This document shows, piece by piece, positions 23,501 to 34,894 of a DNA stretch of 64,000 nucleotides. The DNA lies in the NCBI RefSeq assembly GCF_026230105.1, contig NC_079476.1:39670559-39734558 (forward strand), read 5' to 3'. The position numbers were made by a program, and so were the translations under genes. Source of the stretch: Diorhabda sublineata (Eukaryota > Arthropoda > Insecta > Coleoptera > Chrysomelidae). The notes beneath the pieces were generated by a model. The model ran no database searches. It worked only from the letters and a program-made list of their open reading frames with translations, and was not told where the DNA came from. Position 1 is the first letter of the stretch, and every line of letters begins with the position of its first letter.

Positions 23501-25860
23501 TAAGTGGAGGTACATTTTTACAATACACCTTCCAAAACTGACAAACAACAAATTAAATGACAGTTTCTGTCTACTACAACGCCCATAATAAGACGTTGAC
23601 CATCGTTTCTCATTATTATTACTAGTTCAATAATGAGCGTTCATTATTTTACTAGTGAAATAATTTCTACGATCTGTATTACCGAAAATACCACAGAAAC
23701 TAAAAAAATTATATGACATTTTCTCCAAATATTAATATGTTAACATGTCCAATTTTATTAAAACTATATAAACCGTTTTTTACTTTGTTTATTAAATAAT
23801 CATAAAAAAACCTTCTCGCTCTGTATTTCTTTTGGATTCAAATTTTTCTCCCTCGCAGAAATTTCTTCCCTATAAATCTACGTAAAAATAACAAAACGAT
23901 TTCAATAAACAAAAAGAAAATGATTTAAAAGAAGCGAAGCAAACTTTTCATTACTTTAAGACACCTTCTGTATTTTTTTATTTCCTTCAAGAGACTGAAA
24001 TTCAATTTTTTTGTAACAAGAATCAAAGACAAAAAGTTTAATTTGTTATTTTATGTTTTAATACTAAAAAACAATATAAACATAAACAATCCAAAGATAT
24101 ATAAGGTTATAATTCGAATTTTTCTTCTTCTTTTTTTCATTTCACACATTTACTCAAAATGGATGTGTAATTTTTGTTCCTAATAGATAAATGAAAGAAG
24201 TTCACCTTAACCTCAAAAATTAATTAAAGTATGGACTATAATTTACAAGGGAAAATATTCGTTATTTGTTCTTTAATTTTCTTTTAACTACGGGAAAAAT
24301 AATAAATAAACGATAAAAAACATCTTCTCATATCTGATTGTTGAAATGCTAACAATTTTTGTTGTAAATTCGAATATTCTCATTCAATTTCTGTTAAACA
24401 ACAATCACAACATTTTTTTTTATAAATTGAATGTGAAAGCGCAAATTTACTATCTAGTTACTGAAACACATCAAACATAATTTTTTCAAACAATAAAAGA
24501 ATTTCACAATTACGCATTTTTACGAATCTTCCCTCCGGTATTGGTTTTTATAGTATGAAAGACTTAATGGATTTACATTATCTTGATCTAGGGGGTGAAT
24601 ATATAGAAAGGGGTGCAAGACACCGCATAGGCTGACTCAGAATGTTGGGGCCTCCCTAATTAAAAGAGGGTGAATTTATGTTTAGTTTATACAGTTCGTG
24701 CCGGATTAAAAAAATTAATAATGAATCATGCAGCAAAGTACGTAAAAGTGTTAAATAGGTTTTTGGAAGGAAGAAGAATTTTTTTTAAATATTAATCAGA
24801 GATTAAACAAATTAAGAAAATTCAGTTTTCATATATCTAAGACTTGTTTTTACTCAGATCTGTTCCATTTCTACTTATTCCTTCCTTAGCTATCCCCCTG
24901 CATTTACTTTTCTCGTTTTTTCGCAGCTCCACAGCTGCTGGGTTAGAACTAGAACCAGTAACCGTTGAAAATTGCAAAAACTCTTATTGAGATAAATCTC
25001 TTAGTTTATCAAACATATATTTGTGTACAGTACAGATTAAAACTTGAAAGATCATGAACAACGCCTCCAAAAGATTTAAAGAGCCGAGGACCCATTCCAA
25101 CGTGTAACTAAAGCACCTGAAGGACTAAGAATTCAAGGGTGACAATCACGACCAAAAGTGAAGATAACAAAAAAGGGGCCATCAATTAGAGTACTTGCCA
25201 ATTTGTCTAGATTGATAGGATTTCGAGTAGAAAGTTTTTTACTCAGTTTTCAGTAGAAATTACTCCAATAAGAACCAATGTCAATCACAGTCACGTAGTT
25301 AAACATGTTTTGAGTAAGAAGCTAAACTCGTTCCAAGAGAATAATTTGCAAAATATGGCGCTTCATAAATATAAAGCTAATGGTCCATTTTTTAACATTA
25401 ACTTGGCGTCATTCGTCATTAATTCGTTTCAAAAGGTCGAACGGTCAATTATTCGTACTAATTGATCGTTTTGAGGCATCTACGTAAAGCAATAACCGGA
25501 TTTGTTACCACAATAACTTCTGTGACTTTTAATTCGTTCAAAAACTTTGAAAAACTCGTCATTGAAGCAAAAAAAGTAATTCCCTCGGAGTACTTAAGGC
25601 CATCCCATCCGAGGCTTAAACAAGTTTATGGAAATATTGTTTAAGCCTTCTATTGGCTTTTTTGAAGGTTATAATAAAATTTTTAGTGAAATTACAGTTT
25701 AATTTTCGTTCAATCCGACTGAAATTTGATCACATGGTAAGCAGGAAGGTGAAGGAGCAGCAAAAAGACAGCCGACATCAAGGGATGAGATAACGGAGTG
25801 GTATGAAAGCATCGTTCTTTGAAAGGTTCATTTCGGAATGTAAGAATATGAAGAGATTTG
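20530..25860. other. 5.3 kb of AT-rich intergenic DNA, no gene recognised
   Basis: Contains several open frames of 60-115 codons (for example 21425-21649, 21896-22162, 22892-23239 minus, 23337-23588, 25462-25644), none with recognisable motifs, conserved start context or splice partners. About 23650-24520 is extremely AT-rich. A small GC-richer patch at 24600-24660 has no assigned function. Confidence 0.45.
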
Positions 25861-25869
25861 TGTGTTTAC

Positions 25870-26440
25870 TTTCCAGGACAGTTCATAGTGGCTTTTTCAT
25901 CTCGTTGGTGTGGGCGGCTGTAAAGCCGTTGAGCCCATAGGCATTCAGATAAGCCCCACTTGACGTTACCAAAGGCCGATGTCCTTTAAATCAGCGATCA
26001 GGCGCTTTGGCTTGAACCCTTTGATGTCGTTTAAGCAGGTTATGGGGTTTAAACCGCGCCCGTATCAATGCAGGACACTTACAGATAACGTGGTTAGCAG
26101 TTTAGTCCTACTCCATTCACCGGATCATCCGTGATGCCCATGGTGTGAAGGTGACGTCTTAGATGGCAGTGTCAGGTTAGAAATCCGGCCACTAGTCTAA
26201 TTTCGCGCCTATTTTGGCCTTCGTTTGGCTCATGCCAGACGTCACCATCCATCTCTGCCGAGTCGACCTTGCGATAAGGCTGTTGAGAGACGTGATGACA
26301 ACGCTTTTGGCCATGGGTTCTGGGCCCATTGGTGGAGTCCGCTTCGTCGTTACCTTTGTTGTCCGAGTGGCCGCGCACCCAAACGAGCTGGATTTTGCAG
26401 CCATCCTTCACCAGATTGGTGAAGACGTGTTCCCAAAGTG
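25870..26440 (-). pseudogene. Non-LTR retrotransposon RNase H and C-terminal relic
   Basis: On the minus strand, IQLVWVRGHSDNKGNDEADS (26390-26330) is the RNase H signature (.V.GHSG..GNE.AD) with the conserved His and final Asp of Jockey/I-like elements. It continues as GFLT (about 26175), then RRHLHTMGI near 26150, the usual 'LTGHC.L..HL..LG' ending, and IKGFKPKRLIADLKDIGL near 26000-25960, with frameshifts and stops. It is less AT-rich than its surroundings. The reverse-transcriptase part is missing and the element is dead. Confidence 0.8.
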
Positions 26441-26444
26441 AAAA

Positions 26445-26995
26445 AGATTCGCCAGGAAGACTATTTAGAAGTTACAAATTGGCGCCCCATTTAGGACTGA
26501 ATATCACACATTGAGGAAGAGTTTAGAGCGGAAATACAAGGTTACAATGTGTAAATCTCGTTCTAATGAGTGTGTCCAGTTGAGGACAAAATTAACTTCT
26601 TACCATTATAATATATCCGTAAAAATATGGATAAATCAGTATTTACATAATACCTAAAACGTATTAAAAGCAAATTAAATGTTTGTTCTGCAATCGATGC
26701 TGTGTTTTTAAAATTAGTTTCGATTGTAATAAATTATACGTTACAAGTCATGCTCAAAAGATAGTTCCGTATCGCAAAGTATAAACTTTGATCTGTTTGA
26801 AAACATTGATTCAGCTAATCATAATAAATTTCCAGTAATATTCGTAGTACGATACCGTCACATGCGCATTACATCAATCTCCCGTCTTGTTTTATTAAAA
26901 ATAAAATTATCTTCTTGTCTTAAGTCAATAACATTTCTTGTTTATATATAAAAGTGGCTCGATATTGACTAAATATAATATCACTAGTATATTAT
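26445..26995. other. Intergenic DNA, no gene seen
   Basis: AT-rich, apart from the 26440-26520 tail of the LINE relic. No coding signal. Confidence 0.4.
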
Positions 26996-26999
26996 GTAG

Positions 27000-27182
27000 A
27001 GTGGATTTTTTTTTGTTAACTGATACGCGACGCCATTATTTTCCGGCATCTCGACGTCGTCGACGTCCAAAGATCAGTCGCCGGACATCGATTCGTGCCT
27101 CCTTGCAGTTTAATTTTCAACTACTGGATTCTTGACTTGTCAAAAAGGATTATTTTATCAATGGATTTAATTGTAAACATTG
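27000..27182 (+). promoter_or_regulatory. Leader-like exon candidate ending at a strong donor
   Basis: A locally GC-richer stretch (27025-27110, with cgacgtcgtcgacgtcc and cgccggacatcg) sits in AT-rich DNA and is followed by atcaATGG (27168-27173) and, 15 bp further on, the donor ATTG|GTGAGT at 27182. It looks like the 5' leader of a plus-strand transcript. The nearest downstream plus-strand gene is the UBE2QL1-like gene, which has an acceptor-like ttttctag at about 29121. Splicing the two would make the short ATG an upstream frame that stops soon after the junction. This is inference. Confidence 0.35.
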
Positions 27183-27734
27183 GTGAGTTTGTTTTTACTT
27201 TTTTTATCAATATTATATAGTGTTTTTGACTTGAAATACTGAAAAAGCGGTTTTCCGTATTTTTGTGACATGAGGTACGCCCCGTTTAACTTTTTATTCG
27301 AATTCATACATACCCTGTACTCATTTAAACAAATTTGTTATTTATTTACTCGACATATTGTTTATTGAAATTATATCCAAATCATTTTCTTTTTTCTCAT
27401 CGCAGCTTTCCAATTTTTTCAGGTTTAATGCATTTTTCTATCAATAAATATTTTTATTTGATAAATAGTCTCTTTGAAAGAGAATATGCTACAAAAACAG
27501 GTGAAAATTGACGTTTCGACCTATTCCGGTCTTTATGAAAACGATTTTTCAAGAAAAACTTGGAAATTTAAAATAGTTTTATTGTCAGGATTGTTTCTAC
27601 TTTCCTTGGTACTACATTTTTTACCAAAATGATTAAATGTATCAATGTATAAGTACAATACAAAGAAAATCAAATGTGAAACTAATAATAAACATTTTAA
27701 ATTAATATTTACGAATTATCAAGTATTTAACTGG

Positions 27735-28961
27735 TCTTGGATATATTGAAAAATTCTTAGCCTACTATAGAACCAAACAAAATTTCAATGTCAAAATATT
27801 TTATTACTCAACATATTCTCCTCTTAATTGGATACATTTTTTACAGCGAACTTGCAACGTCTTTAGACCTTTCAAAAAAAATGTTTCTTCTTGCTGTGCA
27901 AACCAGACCTTCACAAATTTTATTACTTCCTCGTTTCAAGAAAATTTACGACCTTCTTAACCTTTTTTTCAGTTGAGGAAAGAGATGATAGTCATACGGA
28001 GCCAAATCTGGTGAATAAGGAGGGTGTTCCAGAAATTCAAACCCTAAATCACTAATTTCTTGCATAGCAACATGAGATTTGTGTGCAGGGGCGTTGTCCT
28101 GCAATAACAAAACACCTTTTGATAGCTTTCCGCGTCTTTTTTCTCTAATTTTTTCCCGTCAGCAATGTCGAATAGTAATCTCCAGTTATTTGTCTACTCT
28201 TATCGAAAAAATTAATCATGATTACTCCATGGCAATCCCAAAAAACTGAAGCAAGAACTTCTCCAGCAGATTTTTGGACACGAAACTTTTTAGATCTTGG
28301 AGAACCAGAGTGTCTCCATTCCGTCGATTGTCGCTTTGTTTCTCATCTATAGTAACAATTAGGTTTAAGAAGTCTACATCGTTTTCAAATCGAGCACAGA
28401 TCGATGCTTCTACACTTGTACGCTTTTGGTCAACATTCAAACATTTGGGGATCCATTTTGCAGCAATTTTTCTCATGTCGAAATTGACGTGAATTATATG
28501 ATGAAATATTCAGTGCTTCAGATATCCGTTTTAGTCCAAATCGACGGTCTGATAAGTCATAAACTGCATCGATATTTTCGGGGACTAACACAGAAACTGG
28601 CCTTCCCGATCGGTCATCATCTTCAACGGAAAATTTACCTCTTTTGAAGCTTGCAGTCCAATTTTTCACGGTCGCATCTGAAAGACATTGATCACAAAAG
28701 GAATTAAGCATATCTTCGTAAATCTGCTAACCTCTTAACCCTCTTAAATTCAGGTATATAATGATGGCTCGATACTCCAATTTTTCGATTTTCACAATTT
28801 CGGTGGACATCTTTTCTCTTTGCATAACTCTGGTTTACTTTTTTGACGGCAAACTTTACACTTACACTTCTACTAAGTTATTGTTCGTTGCTATGGTAAC
28901 GTAATATTTTGTTTATGCATCGAACTGGTCTAGGTTAGCTAGATATCAAAACATCCTCGTA
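27735..28961 (-). mobile_element. Nearly full-length, inactivated mariner element
   Basis: The minus strand carries all mariner blocks in order. There is an N-terminal helix-turn-helix region (KIEKLEYRAIIIYLNLRGL near 28790), ATVKNWTASFKRGKFSVEDD (28670-28610) with DDRSGRPVS, AKWIPKCLNVDQKR, VTIDE (first Asp), LLLQDNAPAHKSHVAMQEI (28110-28055) and HPPYSPDLAPYDYHLFPQL (28030-27975). The last two catalytic Asps are 34 residues apart, the DD34D spacing of mariners. Stops and frameshifts separate the blocks, so it is dead. The right end reads catcctcgta (28952-28961), a typical outward mariner terminus with TA; the left end near 27735 is degraded. Confidence 0.92.
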
Positions 28962-29182
28962 TTACAAAAATCGTATGATGTTTATATCTCTTGTGGAAGG
29001 TTCATACAATGAAATCATATTATCTTTAGTACTACGTCTTCAAGTTATTCCATGTTACGTTGATCTTAACCAGAGGGTCAAGTCGGGACTTAACTATGTT
29101 GATGTTTTGATGTTTTCTAGATTCTCGATGTCAAACGTACTTGTGATGTTTGTTGCACCGGAATAAATATCCAGGCAACAAA

Positions 29183-29917
29183 ATGAGTCGTCCAAAAGAA
29201 AAAGTTACCAACATATTTCGCAAAATTTTCAAATCATCCGCAAAAGAAGGCGAGGGTCCCAGTAAACCTAGTACGTCAGGTACTGGTTCTCCAGCTCGAC
29301 GTCTCTTACGGGGCTGTCGAGATAGCGTAGCCCCCGCCGATAGCTCACAAAGTAGCCCAGCTTTCACCTCCAAAACCAAAAAAGATGAAAACCACGCCAA
29401 GACAGTCCGAGCAAAAAGACTGATGAAAGAATTAAGAGATCTCCAAAGGTTCCAAAATTCCAAACCGGATCCAGTGTTTACCGTTGAATTAGTAGAAGAT
29501 AACTTGTTTGAGTGGCACGTGAAACTGTACAAAATAGACAATGATAGTGAACTAGGCAACGATATGCATGAGCTGGGAGTAACGTACATCCTTCTTCATC
29601 TAGTGTTTCCTGAAAATTTCCCATTTGCTCCGCCATTTATGCGCGTTATCTCACCGAGGATAGAAAAAGGTTTTGTAATGGAAGGAGGAGCTATTTGTAT
29701 GGAACTCCTAACTCCTAGGGGTTGGGCGAGCGCTTACACAGTAGAAGCTGTTATAATGCAATTTGCAGCTAGTGTGGTTAAAGGACAAGGACGAATACAA
29801 AGAAAAAATAAAGGCCAAAAAGTGTTCAGTAGGCGCACTGCGGAGGAAAGTTTCAGATCTTTGGTTAAAACGCACGACAAGTACGGTTGGGTTACACCGA
29901 GTTTATCTGATGGCTGA
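29183..29917 (+). CDS. UBE2QL1: Ubiquitin-conjugating enzyme, UBE2QL1 type, single exon
   Basis: A 244-residue intronless frame from MSRPKEKVTNIF to ...YGWVTPSLSDG. The start at 29183 (aacaaaATGAG) is preferred over the in-frame ATG at 29150 because the basic N-terminus begins there. Residues about 1-70 are basic, Ser/Pro-rich and probably disordered; 75-240 form the UBC fold of the UBE2Q family, with FPENFPFAPPFMRVISPR, the active-site segment GGAICMELLTPRGWASAY (catalytic Cys172), AVIMQFAASVVKGQGRI and the conserved C-terminus LVKTHDKYGWVTP. By family it should accept ubiquitin from E1 as a thioester and pass it on. As in other UBE2Q proteins, no classical HPN motif precedes the Cys. Human UBE2QL1 is, as I recall it, close to the conserved core only, so the N-terminal part here is longer. 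A mariner lies just upstream (27735-28961). Confidence 0.93.
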   Translation: MSRPKEKVTNIFRKIFKSSAKEGEGPSKPSTSGTGSPARRLLRGCRDSVAPADSSQSSPAFTSKTKKDENHAKTVRAKRLMKELRDLQRFQNSKPDPVFTVELVEDNLFEWHVKLYKIDNDSELGNDMHELGVTYILLHLVFPENFPFAPPFMRVISPRIEKGFVMEGGAICMELLTPRGWASAYTVEAVIMQFAASVVKGQGRIQRKNKGQKVFSRRTAEESFRSLVKTHDKYGWVTPSLSDG

Positions 29918-30420
29918 TTAGCTCAAATGACGGTATTTATATATTTACATGACATGTTTTTGTCGGAACAACTGTCGCTGTATAAAATTTCTAAAACGAA
30001 ATCTGATTCTACCTATATCATACAATCTTTCTATTAAAGTAACAATACTAGTTACGGCTAGAATAAGAATCAAATCTGGTTGGTTTGTCATAGAATTCAT
30101 AGAAACACAGTTGGTGTAGACCATCGATAACCTGATGTTACTTATTTTGATTTAATTGACGCCGTCTGTGTGGAGAAATGTCTATTACTAATTTGACATA
30201 CGTCAAAAAATTTTTAATGTTTTTAATAGCGCGAAATTTAAATATTATTTCACTGTAATTCAGAACTAATCAGAACTTATAAATTTTCAAATTTATATTG
30301 TTTATTGGAATTTTAAGATTATCATATTTAGAATTTCGAGGTATATCTACGAAGTAAGTTCCGTTTGGTTGCATAAAAAACGTCTACATGTGGAAAAACT
30401 ATTTATTGAACAATTTTTTT
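29918..30420. other. 3' flank of the UBE2QL1-like gene
   Basis: Probable 3' untranslated region just after the stop; attaaa at about 30033 could serve as a variant polyadenylation signal. Otherwise AT-rich with nothing recognisable. Confidence 0.4.
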
Positions 30421-30429
30421 TATGTCTTC

Positions 30430-30690
30430 TTGAGTGTTGGCAACCAAGGAAAGATTTTAGACGTTGAAAAAAATGAAAGTCGGTAGGATAACCTGTAAGA
30501 GTTTTGTGCATTGATTGTTTTGCCTCGTGGTAAAAAATTAATTAGCAAAATGTCTCTACATTCCCGAAAAATGGGGTAAATGAGTTTTCGATGTGTTAAA
30601 ATTCGCTTAGGCTTAACTTTCATTGGAGACGATGTCATTGATTGTCGTTTAGTATCTGGGGTATCGTAAGATAACCAAATTTCATCCCTA
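30430..30690 (-). pseudogene. Mariner transposase central fragment
   Basis: The minus-strand frame reads DEIWLSYDTPDTKRQSM then FRECRDILLINFLPRGKTIN. It matches the mariner segment GDETW..HYDPETKRQS.. to VFWD..GVLLIDFLPRGTTIN around the first catalytic Asp. The frame remains open across this part of a 127-codon ORF. No later catalytic blocks or terminal repeats were found. The lineage is the one related to SETMAR-type mariners. Confidence 0.8.
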
Positions 30691-30838
30691 TGACAATCGA
30701 AGAAAGAAAATCTTGTTTTTGTAATGTAAGTAAGAATCTTGAGGCCTAACGTAACTGAAAATTTCAAAATATCAGTAATTAATGATAATTTGGATAATAA
30801 CAAGTGACAGAAAAGATGTTTCTATTGTTTACTGCGGT

Positions 30839-31231
30839 TGTGACGTAGAAAGTAAGTAAATACTGAAACGTGGTCGCCGCGTGTCGCCTCAAACGCCATT
30901 CTGTTGTTCTGAGTGGAGGTAATTGTTTGTTTCGTGCGATTTGTGTTTATGTAAGGGTTTCAAAGACTATTCTAGTTGAAATGATAGCCGAGAAAGGATT
31001 TATCGACGTAAAATAGATACATTGGCTGAAATACGTGGAGTAATAGCAGATAAGTAAGTACTACTAATTAGACTTTCTTATAGTAACGTCATTATCAAAT
31101 TTGTTAGCTTGAACTTTATTAAAATATAGTCATAAAGATGATAGCTTTGAAGGTTATGTTTTGATTGAAGCTATTGATGTTAAAACATTTGTATCATCTT
31201 TCAGTGCTGTTTACTTACTTTCTACGTCACA
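30839..31231. mobile_element. 393-bp MITE-like element with 20+ bp inverted ends
   Basis: tgtgacgtagaaagtaagta at 30839-30858 is the inverse of tacttactttctacgtcaca at 31212-31231, with similarity continuing a few bases inward (actgaaa / tttcagt). The inside has no transposase. Target duplication is not clear. The GC-richer part at 30870-30930 could be mistaken for a leader exon. Confidence 0.65.
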
Positions 31232-32175
31232 TTCAGTCATGTGACAACAAATACGTGTTGGCGCGTCATTTAGATATTTAAATTTATTCATTTCTATTTT
31301 GTGAACTGATATACTGTGTGATTAAGAACGATATACTAAACGTAGTTAAGGTATAAAAAAGTATGCAAGGACCTTATTGTGTGAACCAGTTTATCAGTAA
31401 CCAAAGACAAACGTCCGCATCTAAAATAAAAACTTAACTTGTGTAATTTGCATAAACCGACTATAAAATAGATGATCTGTGGTTTATATCTTACTATGTT
31501 TGATACCATATACAAAAAAAACAACCTAAAAATATTAAATAACTCCATTTGAATCCAAAATACGTAAAAGCACATAAAGATTCTTTCTTTGAATATTCAT
31601 AAATAATCAAAATTATTACTTTGGCAGTTGTTCCGTAATTTTAAGTGTATTTTAATGATATATACAATTTGTCTTGCAATTTTTTAAACATGTTAAATCG
31701 TGTATTAAACAATGTGAGACACTCTGTATAAAACAATTTTAATATTATCCAAATAAAATGATTACGACTGTGAAATGTAATGTTTCTACTGAAAAATTTT
31801 TAAATTAATTATTAATTGAATTTTTAACACGTTTTTACTGGTTTTTGTTCCTTATTGAATTAAGATAAGGTAATTTCGAGTATTAGAATTGGTCAGTTTT
31901 CTGGTAAAATAACATTTCCATTACCGTAGAATTACTTCTTAAGCGTTTCGGCAAAGATTCACAGGTAAAAACACCGTAGGTTCAAAACTAACTATAGCGA
32001 TGTTACGAGATGAAATATTTCGCTTTTTTTTGAGAATTTCATCGACTTAGGTAGAGGTTGGTCGACCAAGATTCAAGTTTTCCGAACTAAACCGTTCAAT
32101 TAAGCATAAATTCTTATGTTATGCGCCTGCTATGTCGGATTCGAAAGCCTTTCCCATACCAACTAAAAACCTCAT
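31232..32175. other. AT-rich intergenic DNA, no gene seen
   Basis: No motif on either strand; the 79-codon minus frame at 31336-31575 is AT-driven. Confidence 0.5.
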
Positions 32176-32179
32176 CTAT

Positions 32180-32620
32180 GGACTCTTTTTTTTCCTGCGG
32201 AACCGCCGTAAGGCACTAGATACCTCGCAAGAAGGACTCATGACAGCATAGTTTCCAACATACTTCGAAGCGTGACCGTTCCTAGAAGCGCTGTGCATTT
32301 TCGTCCACTCCTGCAAAGGCTGCGTACTCCGGGGAATCTTCATGTCTCCACCTGTAAAGATATTCCCTGAAGCATCCGTGTCCGAGATCATTTGGGTCTA
32401 ATAATAATTAACCTCTCCATGGGTCTCCAGATATCTAACCGCGGTTATAAGTTGGTGAGTCCATCTTCCCTTGGTCGAGACGTCCCATAAGATTTGCCAG
32501 CGATCAATACTATTTCTTCGCTCATTTCTCCTGAGCTCTGTCGGGTTCAGTGTGGCCGATCTTCTTTACCGATAAAGGGATCTTCTTTCTTCCTCTAACA
32601 CTTCAATGTGTGTGTGAAAG
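32180..32620 (-). pseudogene. R1/LOA-like LINE ORF2 C-terminal relic
   Basis: Across frameshifts the minus strand reads ERRNSIDRWQILWD, STKGRWTHQLI (about 32460), THGEVNYY (about 32410), LGHGCFREYLYRW, EDSPEYAAFAGVDENAQ (about 32340-32290). This is the R1-clade order 'ER....WQ..W......GRWT..LIP....W....HGEVNYYLTQ.L.GHG.F..YL.......SP.C..C...ENA.H'. The zinc-knuckle Cys residues are partly lost. Stops and frame changes show it is inactive. Its base composition is higher in GC than the surroundings. Confidence 0.8.
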
Positions 32621-32699
32621 GAAATGGTTTTGGAAGCATATTTTGGAAGTACATCAGCCACAGATTCTACCTGTAACCAGGATCAAGCTTGATCCCCCC

Positions 32700-33980
32700 T
32701 CTCTTTATGTTCGTTGAATAGAATATAGAATAGAAAATGTAGTTGAATAGTAACTAATCTAGAATTTACATTAATTTACGAATATGATCCCTCTTACAAT
32801 GCGTTCGTTCCTATGATGTCAACCGACGTAAAAATTACTTGGGTACTTAGTTAAAGGAATAGAGTTGGGAGAAAACTGAAAACTATAACTAAATGAAAAA
32901 AAAAATTGGAAAGATATGACTCCCTACGCTATTCAAATTTGAAAAAAAAATATTTCACAGATACGTAATTGTTATATATGGATGACTGATCTCAATAACA
33001 AATCCGTTCCGTGTATGTGTCAAAAGTAGATTTTAGATAACAATTTAAGGCTCAAAAAAACATTGTAAAAAGAACTAATTATACTTATTACTTACCCGAA
33101 TGGTTTTAAAATGTAAACTCAATTCTTAATGTTTTGGTAAATGAAAAACTCAAGCATCGAAGAAGAATATTTTTATTTATCGTCGTTTAATACAATTCCA
33201 GTTTGGATATTCGACACATTGTACATTCATGATGAATATTTAGTAAATACTAATACTAATTCATTCTCAATTTGACTCAAATAAATCTGGCAACAATGAA
33301 ATCAGCTCACAAAACGCGGTAAATGTAGACGCAGCAGTGAATGTAAACACTCGTTCCGTGATATTCATGACAGATCTACTTTACATTTTTTAGGTTAGGG
33401 AAAAATGTGAGGCTCGGCTCCTAAAAGTAGTTTAGAATATTTGTTTGTTTTTTCGCTTCGTAAAAGTGTTTTTTTATACCCGACAATGCCTATATACTGT
33501 TTCACCTGTGAAATAATGTTCTCTGTCAGATTGTCTTCTGACGTCACAAATTACACGACATTATCTCACTTGATAGTAAAAAAGTTTCTTCAGTGTGAAC
33601 TTTACTTTATACGGTGTAATACCTTCTTAACTTTGGAAAAACGAACCAAAAAAATTAAACATTGAGAAATATCAACTTTACCAAGATGAAAGTTTTCATA
33701 AGATGGCTACACGTTTGTTGTGATTTGTGACTTCATACAATTAGATTGTGTGGGGCTAATGAAAGTAGATCGTCTTCTTTTTTTGTAGAAGAGTCCTTGA
33801 CTTCACGGCACGGAACGAGGGTCTATATTTACCGTTTCGTGTCAAATCAGTACCTTCAAATGAAAATCTAACCCAGTCTTTTAGGACTTCAAAATATATC
33901 GATTATTTCAAATTCCAATAAAAATGTATTTCAGTGAAAAAAGTATATTCTAATTACTAGAAATCACTAATGTTGTAAAC
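32700..33980. other. Intergenic DNA with a short inverted repeat
   Basis: AT-rich without genes. A hyphenated inverted pair is visible: cacggaacgag... (33805-33845) against ctcgttccgtg (33351-33361), with ttaccg/cggtaa repeated in inverted order next to each (33318, 33830). It may be a decayed foldback of about 530 bp. Confidence 0.4.
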
Positions 33981-33986
33981 ATACTG

Positions 33987-34578
33987 TACGAGGTGTGGTT
34001 ATTAAATAACTAGACTGGTGATATAAAAGATTTTATCTCAATATTATGTATATTTATTTATTATCACTTTCAACATATGTCCATCACGCAGATTTACTTT
34101 ACTTAACCTTTTCTAATAAGTTTTAGTCATTTTCAATCACATTCAAAATGTCAACACAAACATCTTCGCACACAATTTTCATGTAACACATTTTTTGTCA
34201 ATTTCTATAGATTCAACAATCGCAGGCAAACTTAACCCGCAGTCAGATCGAACAAGATTGTCTTCAACGTATTCTCGGCCATCTTGAAAACCACTCAAAA
34301 GCCCATCGACGCGACAAACATTCATTGTTATATACTTGTTTCAATAAATTGTAATTTTTTTCAAGTTTCATGAGAAATTTCACAACAATCCGTTGATTTT
34401 TTTTAACAAAACAAAAAAAACGACGATTACGACTACGCTGGTTTATATACAAACACGCTAGAGATCGCATTCAAGAGTATGCTTCAAGGTAAACAGCTGA
34501 CGGTCGTTAATCTTTAACGCATGCGTAGTTTTTCTGTAACAGCGCTAGTCTCGTTATTTAATAGTCACACGTTGTGTA
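33987..34578 (-). mobile_element. Deleted mariner with both terminal inverted repeats
   Basis: The left end tacgaggtgtggttattaaa (33987-34006) and the right end near 34578 (inverse: tacacaacgtgtgactatta) are inverted copies that share attaaataac and agact. Both begin with TA. The minus strand encodes an N-terminal helix-turn-helix piece, NLLKQVYNNECLSRRWAFEW (34370-34310), followed after a frame change by VRSDCGLSLPAIVESIEIDK, typical of the SETMAR-like mariner N-terminus. The catalytic domain is deleted. Confidence 0.85.
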
Positions 34579-34894
34579 TACACCGCATTAGTAGTGTATT
34601 TTCATTATTATAAAAATGTGTCTAATAATTTGGTATTTGCTGGAAAAAAATCAAGTCTAGATGTTTATAATTTTTAATCAAATGTTTAATACTGTGTATT
34701 TCAAATGTTATCTTCATTGTAATGTTCAATTTTTAAAAATTGCTCAGTATATATTTTATATATAAATCTTTAGATAGTTGTTTAGCTTTTCAGCTTTTAT
34801 ATAAGGTAGTTCGGAGTTATGTTCATTAATTTCTAGAGCTGACAGTACCGGGTGGGCAATGGATTATATTCAGTTTCAAGAAAAAGAAAATTGT

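Noticed and set aside
26214..26514. Three overlapping plus-strand frames
   Set aside because: Opposite strand of the LINE RNase H relic; no motif in the plus direction.
29150..29182. In-frame upstream ATG at 29150 as the UBE2QL1-like start
   Set aside because: The 11 added residues (MLHRNKYPGNK) have a poorer start context and overlap the probable leader; the ATG at 29183 has an A at -3.
29131..29589. 152-codon minus-strand frame
   Set aside because: Antisense shadow of the UBE2QL1-like coding exon.
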